A stretch of DNA of 64,000 bases from Streptomyces sp. NRRL S-87 (GCF_000719335.1 NZ_JOGB01000027.1:62001-126000), one strand, 5' to 3'. Shown: positions 43,941 to 53,237, counted from the stretch's first letter. The notes: generated from the letters alone by a model not told the origin. Translations and numbers: made by a program.

Positions 43941-44354
43941 TCAACCGAACTTGTAGACGGACGACGAGATCCGGTTCTTGAACGTGCTCGACGCGTCCCC
44001 GCTATACCCCTTGGGTATGTAGCCCAGACTTCCGTCGTAGTACGTGTCGGTCCAGACCTCCCACGTGACCACGTCGCGGTTCCGGTAGGACTCCGTGTTG
44101 TCGTTGACGTTGCGCCCGTATCCGAGGCAACCGGACGGGCCGCGGAACGCGTCGTCGGTGAAGTTCACGTCCGCGCCGCTCAGGTCGAATACGCAGCCGA
44201 CGGTGCCGGATTCGTAATAGAGGCCGAACTCGTCGGCCTCCAGGTAGCCGTTCTTCGCGTAGGCGGCCGCGGGGGTCGCGGCGGCGAGCGCGACGGCGCC
44301 GAGGGCGGCGGCCGCGACCGAAGCGGAAGCCAGTCTGCGAAGTGTCTGATTCAT
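43941..44354 (-). CDS. Secreted peptidase inhibitor I36-like protein
   Basis: 137-residue secreted protein: signal peptide (about 1-31, ending TPAAA) then a small beta-rich domain. The pattern EFGLYYES, a Cys pair (GCVFDLSG and SGCLGYG), ESYRNRD and WTDTYYDGSLGYIPKGY resembles the I36 (SMPI-like) crystallin-type fold. In that family it inhibits metallo-peptidases, but many members have no tested activity. ATG 44354 has GGTGAGGA upstream. It is divergent from the lipoprotein/export operon, with a 165-base promoter gap. Confidence 0.72.
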   Translation of the reverse strand: MNQTLRRLASASVAAAALGAVALAAATPAAAYAKNGYLEADEFGLYYESGTVGCVFDLSGADVNFTDDAFRGPSGCLGYGRNVNDNTESYRNRDVVTWEVWTDTYYDGSLGYIPKGYSGDASSTFKNRISSSVYKFG

Positions 44355-44519
44355 CGCCTATTCCTCACCGTTGGGGGTTTTTGGGCTCACAGGCATCGCG
44401 TGACACGGCAGTGCCGCCCCGGGATTAAACGGGCTGCGCTATCCGCGCACAAGCGGGCTTTCGAGGTTGGCCGATAGTCGTCTGGGGCACCCTGGAATCC
44501 CCTCATAACCTTCACGTCC

Positions 44520-45023
44520 ATGCCAAGCGCCCCGATGCGGCCGCGAATTGCGACTGCCGTCCTCCTTATGTCCCTTTCGCTCGCCGCGTGTACCGGTGGG
44601 AATGACCCTGCGGAGAGCGACGGTCCGCCGCCGACCGCGGAGGAAATCGCGTATTACGACTGTCTGAAAGGGCAGGGGCTGGAAATCTGGCACACGGACT
44701 CCGGAGCCCCCCGGCTGGACAAGTCCCAGCCGCCGGACGAGGTCGCGGCCGCCGAGAAGGCCTGCTTCGCCCTCCTGCCCCCGCCGCCCAGCCCCCAGCC
44801 GGTCCCGCCCGAGGAGATGGCCGCGGCCCGCGAGGAGACCGCCTGCATGCGCCGCGAGGGCGTCACCTGGTACCCGGACCCGAAACCCGTCACGGGCGAG
44901 TTCGACGACACGAAGCTGACCCGGGAACAGGTGCACAGCCTGAAGACGACGTACGCCGAGCAGCTGCGCAAGTGCCGGCGGCCGGGCGGGAGCGACGACG
45001 GGGAAGGCGTCCTGGGCGGATGA
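44520..45023 (+). CDS. Small lipoprotein leading a MacAB-like export operon
   Basis: 167 residues with lipobox LAAC near residue 24 (from ATG 44520; ATG 44535 also possible). The mature part has paired cysteines (YYDCLKGQGLEIW, KACFALL, ACMRREGVTWYPDP, RKCRRPG) and a Pro-rich linker. It overlaps the adaptor gene by 4 bases. Lipoproteins of this style are frequently encoded beside actinobacterial MacAB-type transporters, so an extracytoplasmic partner role is inferred. Confidence 0.8.
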   Translation: MPSAPMRPRIATAVLLMSLSLAACTGGNDPAESDGPPPTAEEIAYYDCLKGQGLEIWHTDSGAPRLDKSQPPDEVAAAEKACFALLPPPPSPQPVPPEEMAAAREETACMRREGVTWYPDPKPVTGEFDDTKLTREQVHSLKTTYAEQLRKCRRPGGSDDGEGVLGG

Positions 45024-46549
45024 GCACGCTCGTCCGGGGACGGCGCGCGGTACTCGGCATCGCCGCCGGGGCGGCCCTGATGACCACCGGCGGCCTGCTG
45101 GCCACCGCGTTCGTGAAGTCCCCCGCCCAGCTCGCCGCCGAGACCGGGCCCCCGCCCCAGGGGCCGCTGCTCGCGGAGGTGGAGCGCCGGGTGCTCGCCG
45201 AGACCGTGGTCATGCGCGGCACCGTGGTGGCGGGGCAGACGGTGCAGGTCGCCCCGCAGGGCGGCGAGGGCCGGGCCGTGGTGACCCGGCTGCCGGTGGC
45301 GGCCGGGGCACCGGTGCGGGCCGGGCAGGTGGTGGCCGAGGTCTCGGGCCGGCCCGTGTGCGCGCTGCCCGGCGCCCTCCCCGGCTACCGGGACCTGCGC
45401 CCGGGGGCCGTGGGCGCCGACGTGGCGCAGCTCCAGCGGGCCCTGCGCGGGCTGGGCCACCCCACGGGCGGCGACCCGGCGGGCGTGTTCGGCGCCGGCA
45501 CGAAGGCCGCCCTGGCGGCGCACTACCGGGCCGTCGGCTACGACCCCCTGCCCGCGGTCGCGGACGGCGGGGCCGCCGTGGCGGCCGCCCGTACCGCGGT
45601 GCGCGACGCCCGGTGGGCCCTGGAGGACGCCGAGGCCGTCGCGGCGGCGGCCGCCGCACCGGACGGTGGTGGCACGGGGCCGGACAGCCCGGGTACGCCC
45701 GCGCCGACCGTCCCCGGACCGGGGCGGCCCACCGCCCCCGGCTCCCCGGGCCCCGGCGGCTCGCCCGGCTCGCCCGGGCCGGGCGCGGGCGCGCCGGAGC
45801 GGAGGGCCAAGGGCAGCCTCCGCCGGGAGGTGGCCCGGGCGCGCGAGACGCTCGCCGCCGCGCGGGCCGAGCTGGCGGCGGCCGAGGCGGCCGCCGGGCC
45901 GATGCTGCCCGCCGCCGAGGTGGTCTACGTACGGTCCTTCCCCGCCCGGGTCAGCCGGATCGCGGCCGCCGTCGGCGCACCGGCCACCGGTCCGGTCCTC
46001 ACCCTCTCCGCGGGCGAACTCGTGGTCGAGGCCTACCTCAAGGACGACAAGCGGCTGCTGCTGCGGCCCGGGCAGCCCGTGACCGTGTCCTCGGAGGCCG
46101 CCGGCAAGGACGTCCGCGGCACGGTCCGGCTGGTCGCCACCGAGCGGACCACGGGCCGGCCCCCGTCCGCCGCCGGGGCGGCGGACCCGGGCGCGGGCAC
46201 CGGCCCGGGGGACGGCGCCGGCGGCGGTCCCGTCGACCTCGGCTACCGGATGGTGGTCCGCCCGGACCGCCCGCTGCCCGCCGAGTTCGCCGGGCAGGAC
46301 GTCCGGCTCACCGTCGAGGCCGCCGCCACCCAGGGGCCCGCCCTGGTCGTGCCCGTCACCGCCGTGTCGGCCGGGGCCGACGGCCGTACGGTCGTCACGG
46401 CGGTCGACGCCGCCGGCGACCCGCGCCGGGTCGAGGTGCGCACCGGCACCACCGGCGACGGGTTCGTCGAGGTGGCCCCCGCCGTGCCGGGCGCCCTCGT
46501 CCCCGGCACCCGGGTCGTCACCGGCACCGCCCCGGGAGCGCCCCGATGA
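45020..46549 (+). CDS. HlyD-type membrane-fusion adaptor with peptidoglycan-binding domain
   Basis: 509 residues: one N-terminal membrane segment (about 8-32), a first half biotinyl/lipoyl-like beta region (VVMRGTVVAGQTVQVAPQ), a PG_binding_1 domain (about 122-172, LRPGAVGADVAQLQRALRGLGH to GAGTKAALAAHYRAVGYDP), a Gly/Pro-rich linker, a helical hairpin (about 256-295) and a C-terminal beta part. The peptidoglycan-binding insert suits a Gram-positive wall instead of an outer membrane. ATG 45020 overlaps the lipoprotein stop and its own stop overlaps the ATPase start. Confidence 0.85.
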   Translation: MSTLVRGRRAVLGIAAGAALMTTGGLLATAFVKSPAQLAAETGPPPQGPLLAEVERRVLAETVVMRGTVVAGQTVQVAPQGGEGRAVVTRLPVAAGAPVRAGQVVAEVSGRPVCALPGALPGYRDLRPGAVGADVAQLQRALRGLGHPTGGDPAGVFGAGTKAALAAHYRAVGYDPLPAVADGGAAVAAARTAVRDARWALEDAEAVAAAAAAPDGGGTGPDSPGTPAPTVPGPGRPTAPGSPGPGGSPGSPGPGAGAPERRAKGSLRREVARARETLAAARAELAAAEAAAGPMLPAAEVVYVRSFPARVSRIAAAVGAPATGPVLTLSAGELVVEAYLKDDKRLLLRPGQPVTVSSEAAGKDVRGTVRLVATERTTGRPPSAAGAADPGAGTGPGDGAGGGPVDLGYRMVVRPDRPLPAEFAGQDVRLTVEAAATQGPALVVPVTAVSAGADGRTVVTAVDAAGDPRRVEVRTGTTGDGFVEVAPAVPGALVPGTRVVTGTAPGAPR

Positions 46550-47262
46550 GGCTGCTGCGGCGCCGGGCCGCCCCCGGCGCCGCCGCCCCGGCCGGGGCCC
46601 CCGTCATCGAGTTCCGCGGCGTCGGCCTCACGTACCCGGGGCCGCCGCCCGTCGAAGCACTGGCGGACTGCGACCTGGCCGTCCGGCGTGGGGAGTTCGT
46701 GGCGGTCGTCGGCCCCTCGGGCTCCGGGAAGTCGACCTTCCTCAACGTCGCCGGGCTGCTCGACTCCCCCACCCGCGGCCGGTACCTCCTCGACGGGATC
46801 GACACCGGCGCGCTCGGCGACGCCGCGCGCACCGCGCTGCGGGGCCGGCGCATCGGGTTCGTGTTCCAGGCCTTCCACCTGCTGCCCCACCTCACCGCCC
46901 TGGAGAACGTCGCCCTCGCCCGGCTCTACACCGGACTCCCGCGCGCCGAACGCCTCGTGCACGCCCGCGACACCCTCGACCGCGTCGGCCTCGGGCACCG
47001 CACCGACGCCCCGCCCGGCCGGCTCTCGGGCGGTGAGCAGCAACGGGTCGCCATCGCCCGGGCCCTCGCCGGGCGGCCGTCGCTGCTGCTGTGCGACGAG
47101 CCGACCGGCAACCTCGACTCCGCCAACGCGGCCTCCGTCCTCGGGCTGCTGGAGGGACTGCACGCCGCCGGCATGACGGTGGTCGTCATCACCCACGACC
47201 CGGCCGTGGCCGCCCGGGCCGACCGGACCCTGACCATCCGCGACGGGCGGGTGGGGACATGA
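46546..47262 (+). CDS. ABC transporter ATP-binding protein, MacB/LolD type
   Basis: 238-residue ATPase. Walker A GPSGSGKST, Q-loop in FVFQAFHLLPHLTALENVALA, signature LSGGEQQR, Walker B LLLCDEPTGNLDS and the switch His in VVITHD are intact. The NLDS and AFHLLPHLTALENV sequences are typical of MacB/FtsE/LolD-like transporters. The gene is coupled by ATGA overlaps on both sides. Substrate unknown. Confidence 0.94.
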   Translation: MRLLRRRAAPGAAAPAGAPVIEFRGVGLTYPGPPPVEALADCDLAVRRGEFVAVVGPSGSGKSTFLNVAGLLDSPTRGRYLLDGIDTGALGDAARTALRGRRIGFVFQAFHLLPHLTALENVALARLYTGLPRAERLVHARDTLDRVGLGHRTDAPPGRLSGGEQQRVAIARALAGRPSLLLCDEPTGNLDSANAASVLGLLEGLHAAGMTVVVITHDPAVAARADRTLTIRDGRVGT

Positions 47263-48539
47263 CGACGACCGCGACCCGGCCCGGGACGGACCGGGACACC
47301 GGGGGCGCCGAGCGCACCCGGATGACCGTCCGCGACCTGTTCGGCGAGGCCTTCGCGGGGATCCTGCGCCGGCCCGGCCGCGCGGCGCTCACCGCGCTCG
47401 GGACGGTGCTCGGCGTGGGCAGCCTGGTGGCGGTACTGGGGCTGACGGCGACCCTCGCGGCCCGCATCGACGGGCGGTTCGACGCGCTCACCGCCACCGC
47501 GGTGACCGTCGAGGACGTGGCCGTGCAGCAGGACGGGTTCGCCGGACCCGGCTTCCCCGCGGACGCGGAGCGCCGCATCGGCGTGCTGGCCGGCATCCGC
47601 GACGCGGGCGTCTGGTGGCCCGTACGGCTGCCGGGGCCGGGCGGGGACGGTGCGGGCGGCACCGGAACGGGCGCCGACGCGGGCGACGGGGCCGGCGGCG
47701 ATGCCAGCGCCCCCGTGCTCGCCGCCTCGCCCGGCGCCGTCCGGGCGACCGTCCCGCGGCTGCGCGAGGGCCGGCTGTACGACGGGTTCGCCGAGCGGAC
47801 CCGGCAGCGGGTGGCCGTCATCGGCCCCGGGGTCGCCGACCGGCTCGGCATCACCACGCTCGCGGCCCGGCCCGCGGTGCGCATCGGGGGCGAGCCGTTC
47901 CTGGTGGCCGGGATCCTGGCCGACGTACGCCGGCAGCCGGACGCGCTGCTGTCCGTCCTGGTGCCGCGGTCCACCGCCGAGGAGCTGTGGGGGCCGCCCG
48001 CGCCGGGGAGCGCGCGCATGCTGATCGCCACGCAGCTGGGCGCGGCGCGGCAGGTGGCGTCCCTCGCGCCGGTCGCGCTGCGGCCCGACCACCCCGAGTA
48101 CCTGCGGGCGGTGCCGCCGCCCGACCCGCGGGCCCTGCGGACCACGGTGACCTCGGACCTGGGGGCGCTGTTCCTGCTGCTGGCCTCGGTGTGCCTGGTC
48201 ATCGGCGCGGTCGGGATCGCCAACACGACGCTGGTGGCGGTGCTGGAGCGGCGCGCGGAGATCGGGCTGCGACGGGCGCTGGGGGCGCGGGGGCGCCACG
48301 TGGCGGCGCAGTTCCTGGCGGAGTCGGGGGTGCTCGGTGCGCTGGGGGGGCTGGTGGGGACGTCGGTGGGGGTGGTGACGGTGGTGCTCGTCGCGGTCGT
48401 GCGGTCGTGGACCCCCGTCGTGCCCGGGTACGTCGTGGGGTTCGCGCCGCTGGTCGGGCTGGGGGTGGGGCTCCTCGCGGGGGTGCACCCCGCGGTGCGG
48501 GCGGCGCGCGTCGCCCCCGCCGAAGCCCTCCGCCGCTGA
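47259..48539 (+). CDS. ABC transporter permease, MacB type
   Basis: 426-residue permease: N-terminal helix (ALTALGTVLGVGSLVAVLGLTATLA), a large external MacB periplasmic core domain (about 80-300) and three C-terminal helices with FtsX features (GAVGIANTTLVAVLERRAEIGLRRALGARGRHV and PAVRAARVAPAEALRR). The external core has a Gly/Ala/Asp-rich insert around 128-148. Together with the preceding three genes it makes a four-gene mechanotransmission-type export or envelope system, ended by the palindrome at 48624-48839. Confidence 0.92.
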   Translation: MTTTATRPGTDRDTGGAERTRMTVRDLFGEAFAGILRRPGRAALTALGTVLGVGSLVAVLGLTATLAARIDGRFDALTATAVTVEDVAVQQDGFAGPGFPADAERRIGVLAGIRDAGVWWPVRLPGPGGDGAGGTGTGADAGDGAGGDASAPVLAASPGAVRATVPRLREGRLYDGFAERTRQRVAVIGPGVADRLGITTLAARPAVRIGGEPFLVAGILADVRRQPDALLSVLVPRSTAEELWGPPAPGSARMLIATQLGAARQVASLAPVALRPDHPEYLRAVPPPDPRALRTTVTSDLGALFLLLASVCLVIGAVGIANTTLVAVLERRAEIGLRRALGARGRHVAAQFLAESGVLGALGGLVGTSVGVVTVVLVAVVRSWTPVVPGYVVGFAPLVGLGVGLLAGVHPAVRAARVAPAEALRR

Positions 48540-48623
48540 CCGGTCCAGGGCCGGGCCCGGGCCGGTCGGGTCCCGGGCCGGTTCCGGCCCGACCGGCCGC
48601 CCGCCCGCCCGCCGCCCGCCCGC

Positions 48624-48839
48624 GGGCCGTTGCCCTGCGGGGCCGGCTCCCCTCCCCGCCCCTTCCCGAAACCGTGGGCTCCGCCCCCGGACCCCCGCGC
48701 CTCAAACGCCGGCGGGCTGGATTTCCAGCCCCGCCGGCGTTTGAGGCGAACCGGCGCGGAGCGCCGGAACGGGTCCGGGGCGGAGCCCCGGGAACGGTGA
48801 AAGGGCGGGTAGGGGAGCGGCCCCGCAGGGCAACGGCCC
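48624..48839. repeat. Large imperfect palindrome acting as bidirectional terminator
   Basis: About 216 bases read as two inverted arms. The outer arms match over 48624-48665 and 48800-48839; the core arms 48699-48721 and 48724-48747 share GCCTCAAACGCCGGCGGG and its complement around a 2-base loop. Such GC-rich long palindromes with this core are widespread between Streptomyces genes. It separates convergent genes ending at 48539 and 48888. Confidence 0.85.
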
Positions 48840-48887
48840 GCACCCGGCGGACGGGAGCCCGCGGACGGAGCCGTGGCCCGGACGGCG

Positions 48888-50171
48888 TCAGGCCTTCGGG
48901 GCCACCTTCGAGAGGCCGTTGATGATGCGGTCCATCGCGTCGCCGCCCGACGGGTCGGTCAGGTTCGCCAGCATCTTGAGCGTGAACTTCATCAGCATCG
49001 GGTGCGTCAGCCCCCGCTGCGCCGCGATCTGCATCACCTTCGGGTTGCCGATCAGCTTCACGAAGGCGCGGCCCAGCGTGTAGTAGCCGCCGTAGGTGTC
49101 CTTGAGGATCCGCGGGTAGTGGTGCAGCGCCAGCTCGCGCTGCGCCGGGGTGGACCGCGCGTGCGCCTGGACGACGACCTCGGCCGCGATCGCGCCCGAC
49201 TCCATCGCGTAGGCGATGCCCTCGCCGTTGAAGGGGTTCACCAGGCCGCCGGCGTCGCCGACCAGCAGCAGGCCCTTGGTGTAGTGCGGCTGGCGGTTGA
49301 AGGCCATCGGCAGCGCGGCACCGCGGATCGGGCCCGTCATGTTCTCCGGCGTGTAGCCCCAGTCCGCCGGCATCGACGCGCACCAGGCCTTGAGCACCTC
49401 GCGCCAGTCCAGCTCCCGGAAGGCCTTGGAGGAGTTGAGGATGCCCAGGCCCACGTTGGACGTGCCGTCGCCCATGCCGAAGATCCAGCCGTACCCGGGC
49501 AGCAGCCGGTCCTGCGGGCCGCGCCGGTCCCACAGCTCCAGCCAGGACTCCAGGTAGTCGTCGTCGTGCCGCGGGGACTCGAAGTACGTGCGGACGGCGA
49601 CGCCCATCGGCCGGTCCTCGCGCCGGTGCAGGCCCATGGCCAGCGACAGGCGCGTGGAGTTGCCGTCGGCCGCGACCACCAGCGGGGCGTGGAAGGTCAC
49701 CGGGGTCTTCTCGTCGCCCAGCTTCGCGTGCACGCCCGTGATGTGCCCGGTGCGCGGGTCGCGGATCGGCTCGCCCACGTTGCACCGCTCGTAGAGCCGC
49801 GCGCCCGCCTTCTGCGCGTTGCGGGCCAGCTGCTCGTCGAAGTCGTCGCGCTTGCGCACCAGACCGTAGTCGGGGAACGACGCAAGATCGGGCCAGTCCA
49901 GCTGGAGCCGCACCCCACCGCCGATGATGCGCAGGCCCTTGTTCCGCAGCCAGCCGGCCTCTTCCGAGATGTCGATGCCCATGGCCACGAGCTGCTTGAC
50001 CGCGCGCGGGGTCAGGCCGTCGCCGCAGACCTTCTCGCGCGGAAAGGCCGTCTTCTCCAGGAGCAGGACGTCGAGTCCGGCCTTGGCCAGGTGGTACGCG
50101 GTGGCGGAGCCGGCCGGCCCGGCCCCGACGACGATCACATCAGCGGTGTGCTCGGAGAGTGACTCGGCCAC
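48888..50171 (-). CDS. Geranylgeranyl reductase family protein (probable menaquinone side-chain reductase)
   Basis: 427-residue flavoprotein. The FAD-binding start is VIVVGAGPAGSATAYHLAKAG; other family parts are KVCGDGLTPRAV, the GYGWIFGMGDGTSNVGLG region and LLVGDAGGLVNPFNGEGIAYAMESG. Homologues saturate prenyl double bonds, including the MenJ type that partly reduces menaquinone tails. The neighbouring menG, mqnC and mqnA support a menaquinone role, but a carotenoid or lipid substrate is not excluded. GTG 50171 has GGGAGAA upstream. Confidence 0.87.
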   Translation of the reverse strand: MAESLSEHTADVIVVGAGPAGSATAYHLAKAGLDVLLLEKTAFPREKVCGDGLTPRAVKQLVAMGIDISEEAGWLRNKGLRIIGGGVRLQLDWPDLASFPDYGLVRKRDDFDEQLARNAQKAGARLYERCNVGEPIRDPRTGHITGVHAKLGDEKTPVTFHAPLVVAADGNSTRLSLAMGLHRREDRPMGVAVRTYFESPRHDDDYLESWLELWDRRGPQDRLLPGYGWIFGMGDGTSNVGLGILNSSKAFRELDWREVLKAWCASMPADWGYTPENMTGPIRGAALPMAFNRQPHYTKGLLLVGDAGGLVNPFNGEGIAYAMESGAIAAEVVVQAHARSTPAQRELALHHYPRILKDTYGGYYTLGRAFVKLIGNPKVMQIAAQRGLTHPMLMKFTLKMLANLTDPSGGDAMDRIINGLSKVAPKA

Positions 50172-50272
50172 GGCGGGTTCTCCCGACGACTCGAAATTTC
50201 TGCGTGCCGAAGGCACAGGACATGGGCAGTCTATGCAGCGACGAGCGATCACCACCGAGAAGGGCCGCCCCG

Positions 50273-50776
50273 ATGACCAAGCTGCTCCCCGACGTCCAGT
50301 TGCGCGTGCCGACCGAGGAGGACGCCTACGCCTGGCACCGGGTGTTCAACGATCCCGAGGTGATGCGCTTCCAGGGCGGGCCCGCCGAGCTCTCGGTGTA
50401 CGAGGAGCTGACCGCGCGCCAGCGGATGCACGACGCCCAGCTGGGCTTCTGCTTCTGGACGATGCTCGACGAGGCCGGCGAGGTCATCGGGTTCACCGGT
50501 GCGCAGCCGTGGCCGCGCGAGTGGGGCCCGGTGGGCGGCATAGAGATCGGCTGGCGGCTGGCCCGGCCGTACTGGGGCAAGGGGTACGTCACCGCGGCGG
50601 CCCTCGAAACCATCGAAAGGGTGCGGGCGGCCGGCGTGCCGGAGGTGGTGGCGATGGTCGAGTCCACGAACGTCCGCTCGATCGCGGTGGCCGAGCGCCT
50701 CGGGATGGAGCTGGCGGAGGTGTTCGCGCTGAGCGGCGGCGAGCGCCGGGGCCACCGCTACCGGCTGGCGCTCTGA
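50273..50776 (+). CDS. GNAT-family N-acetyltransferase (RimJ/RimL type)
   Basis: 167-residue acetyltransferase of the Acetyltransf_3 type. The acetyl-CoA site is seen in EIGWRLARPYWGKGYVTAAALETIERV, and the C-terminal ESTNVRSIAVAERLGMELAE is typical. It opens with a LRVPTEEDAYAWHRVFNDPEVMRF segment. ATG 50273 has AGAAGGG about 10 bases upstream. It is divergent from the geranylgeranyl reductase gene. Substrate unknown. Confidence 0.9.
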   Translation: MTKLLPDVQLRVPTEEDAYAWHRVFNDPEVMRFQGGPAELSVYEELTARQRMHDAQLGFCFWTMLDEAGEVIGFTGAQPWPREWGPVGGIEIGWRLARPYWGKGYVTAAALETIERVRAAGVPEVVAMVESTNVRSIAVAERLGMELAEVFALSGGERRGHRYRLAL

Positions 50777-50815
50777 GGTCCCGGCCCATACGACGTCCCG
50801 CGGCGGCGCCCCGCG

Positions 50816-51739
50816 TCAGAAGACCGACAGCCCCGTCAGCGTCGTGAACCGGTCGAGCGCGGCGACGCCCGCCACCGAGTTGCCCCGCTCGTCCAGGCCC
50901 GGGCTCCACACGCACAGCGTGCACCGCCCGGGCACCACGGCGACGATCCCGCCGCCGACGCCGCTCTTGCCCGGCAGGCCCACCCGGTACGCGAACTCGC
51001 CGGCGGCGTCGTACGTGCCGCAGGTCAGCATCACCGCGTTGACCTGCTTGGCCTCGCTGCGGGTGAGCAGCCGCGAGCCGTCGGCGAGCAGCCCGTGCCG
51101 GGCCAGGAAGCGGGCGGCCAGTGCGAGGTCGGCGCAGCTGGTCTCGATCGAGCACTGCCAGAAGTAGTGGTCGAGCAGGGTGGGCACCGGGTTGGCGATG
51201 TTGCCGTACGAGGCCATGAAGTGGGCCAGCGCCGCGTTGCGGTCGCCGTGCGCGGACTCCGACGCGGCGACCTCGGCGTCGAAGGCCAGGTCCTCGTTGC
51301 CGCTCTCGCGCCGCAGGAACTCCAGGAGTTCGCTGCTCGCGTCGCCGGTCCAGGTCTGCAGGCGGTCGGTGACGACGAGGGCGCCCGCGTTGATGAACGG
51401 GTTGCGCGGGATGCCGTTCTCGTACTCCAGCTGCACCAGGGAGTTGAACGGGTTGCCGGAGGGCTCGCGGCCCACGTGGTCCCAGACGCTGTCCCCGCCG
51501 TGCGCGAGGACGAGCGCCAGGGTGAAGACCTTGGTGATGGACTGGGCGGAGAACGGCACGCGCCAGTCGCCGACCCCGAAGACGTTCCCGTCGACGTCGG
51601 CGACCGCGATGCCGAAGCGTTTCGGGTCGACCTCCGCCAGGGCCGGGATGTACGCGGCCGGCTCGCCGCTGCCGACGAGCGGGGCCACGTCGGCCGCGAC
51701 CTGCTCCAGGACGGCCTGGTAGTCCACCACCGTGCTCAT
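50816..51739 (-). CDS. glsA: Glutaminase A
   Basis: 307-residue beta-lactamase-fold glutaminase hydrolysing glutamine to glutamate and ammonia. The catalytic S67-x-x-K70 lies in SAQSITKVF; other family stretches are REPSGNPFNSLVQLE, PRNPFINAGALVVTD and GVGGGIVAVVPGRCTLCVWSPGLD. Length matches the usual 300-310. It sits downstream of menG on the same strand with a 43-base gap. Confidence 0.94.
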   Translation of the reverse strand: MSTVVDYQAVLEQVAADVAPLVGSGEPAAYIPALAEVDPKRFGIAVADVDGNVFGVGDWRVPFSAQSITKVFTLALVLAHGGDSVWDHVGREPSGNPFNSLVQLEYENGIPRNPFINAGALVVTDRLQTWTGDASSELLEFLRRESGNEDLAFDAEVAASESAHGDRNAALAHFMASYGNIANPVPTLLDHYFWQCSIETSCADLALAARFLARHGLLADGSRLLTRSEAKQVNAVMLTCGTYDAAGEFAYRVGLPGKSGVGGGIVAVVPGRCTLCVWSPGLDERGNSVAGVAALDRFTTLTGLSVF

Positions 51740-51782
51740 GCCCGTTCCCTGTCCGTGTCCGTGCCGTGGTGCCGGGTGCGGG

Positions 51783-52481
51783 CTACTCGGCGGGCTTGGT
51801 GCCGCGGTGCAGGGCCACGATGCCGCCGGTCAGGTTCCGCCAGGCGACCGAGGTCCAGCCGGCCTTCTGCAGCAGCTGGGCCAGCGCGGGCTGGTCCGGC
51901 CACTCCCGGATGGACTCGGCGAGGTAGACGTACGCGTCGGGGTTGCTGGACACGGCCCGGGCCACCGGCGGCAGGGCGCGCATCAGGTACTCGGTGTAGA
52001 CGGTCCGGAAGGGCGCCCAGGTCGGCTGCGAGAACTCGCAGATGACCACCTTGCCGCCGGGCTTGGTGACCCGGTACAGCTCGCGCAGCGCGCCCTCGGT
52101 GTCCTGCACGTTGCGCAGCCCGAAGGAGATCGTGACGGTGTCGAAGACCCCGTCCTTGAACGGCAGCTTCGTGCCGTCGCCCGCGGTGAAGGGCAGGTGC
52201 GGGTGCTTGCGCTTGCCCTCGCGGAGCATGCCCAGCGAGAAGTCGCAGGGGACGACGTACGCGCCGGTGGCCGCGAAGGGCAGCGAGGAGGTCGCGGTGC
52301 CGGCGGCCAGGTCGAGCACCTTCTGCGCCGGACGGGCGCCCACCGCCCTGGCCACCTCCTTGCGCCACAGGCGGGACTGGCCGAGGGACAGCACGTCGTT
52401 GGTGAGGTCGTAGTTCGCGGCGACGTCGTCGAACATGCTGGCGACTTCGTGCGGCTGCTTGTCCAGGGAGGCTCGGGTCAC
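51783..52481 (-). CDS. menG: Demethylmenaquinone methyltransferase
   Basis: 232-residue SAM-dependent methyltransferase finishing menaquinone by C-methylating the naphthoquinone ring. The SAM site is [16 protein letters not shown]; the UbiE/MenG signatures [28 protein letters not shown] and [11 protein letters not shown] are present. GTG 52481 overlaps the upstream Uma2-like gene by 4 bases. Its strong family match and nearby mqn genes make the function secure; it supplies the quinone used by both complex I operons. Confidence 0.94.
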   Translation of the reverse strand: MTRASLDKQPHEVASMFDDVAANYDLTNDVLSLGQSRLWRKEVARAVGARPAQKVLDLAAGTATSSLPFAATGAYVVPCDFSLGMLREGKRKHPHLPFTAGDGTKLPFKDGVFDTVTISFGLRNVQDTEGALRELYRVTKPGGKVVICEFSQPTWAPFRTVYTEYLMRALPPVARAVSSNPDAYVYLAESIREWPDQPALAQLLQKAGWTSVAWRNLTGGIVALHRGTKPAE

Positions 52482-53113
52482 GTGCCCATTGTGCCGGTAT
52501 GCGGGCGCCCGAAGCCGAGCAGGGTACGCAGGTCGATCTCGACCGGGTACGGGTGCTCGGTGACCAGCACCTTCCGGTGCACCGGCGTCTCCGGGGCCTC
52601 GATGTACTCGCGGTGTCGGTGGTGCAGCCAGAACTCGTGGACGGCCAGGCTGCGATCGCGCCCGATCTCCACCCGCCAGTAGTACGGCACGAGTGCGCTC
52701 GCGAACAGAGCCGGCTTGCGCACCCGGTCGTCCTGGCGCGACCCGGGGGAGACCACTTCGACCGCCAACGCCAGCTTGTCGACGGGCACGCACTCGAGAT
52801 CGAAGAAGTCCAGCCCCGTGGGGTCGTAGACGATCACGTCCGGCTTGGGGGTGTTGTGGTCGTCGTACATCACGCACTGCTCGGTGACCACCTCGAACGG
52901 CTCGACCCGTGCCAGCTCAAGATGCCGGGCGATCTTGTCGCGCACCACGTTGTGCCACAGCTTGGTCTGACCCCGGACCACCACGACTCCGTCCACGAGT
53001 TCCCAGTCGAAGGGGAGGTCGAGGTGTTTGACCTGGTCGAACCTCCAGCCGTCGGCGGGCGGGAACATCCAGTTGTCCTCGGTGACCCGCTCGTCTCGAC
53101 CGGATGTCGCCAT
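52478..53113 (-). CDS. Uma2 (DUF820) family PD-(D/E)xK endonuclease-like protein
   Basis: 211 residues. The restriction-endonuclease-like core has PKPDVIVYD (catalytic Asp) and [37 protein letters not shown] (E-x-V motif). ATG 53113 is preferred for its GGGAGC site; ATG 53125 is open. The gene is translationally coupled to menG. Members of this family are numerous in streptomycetes and have no agreed function. Confidence 0.85.
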   Translation of the reverse strand: MATSGRDERVTEDNWMFPPADGWRFDQVKHLDLPFDWELVDGVVVVRGQTKLWHNVVRDKIARHLELARVEPFEVVTEQCVMYDDHNTPKPDVIVYDPTGLDFFDLECVPVDKLALAVEVVSPGSRQDDRVRKPALFASALVPYYWRVEIGRDRSLAVHEFWLHHRHREYIEAPETPVHRKVLVTEHPYPVEIDLRTLLGFGRPHTGTMGT

Positions 53114-53199
53114 CACTGCTCCCATGAACGCGAGTGTGGACGCGGGCGTCGTACACGGCCCCGGATACGACAGTACCCACCCACGAAGGGATGACCACG

Positions 53200-53224
53200 G
53201 CCCGCGCGGAGTTGACGCGCGGGC
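53200..53224 (-). terminator. Hairpin after mqnC-linked gene
   Basis: 8-bp perfect arms GCCCGCGC and GCGCGGGC around a 9-base loop, downstream of the gene ending at 53238. Confidence 0.5.
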
Positions 53225-53237
53225 GGGGGCCGGCGCG

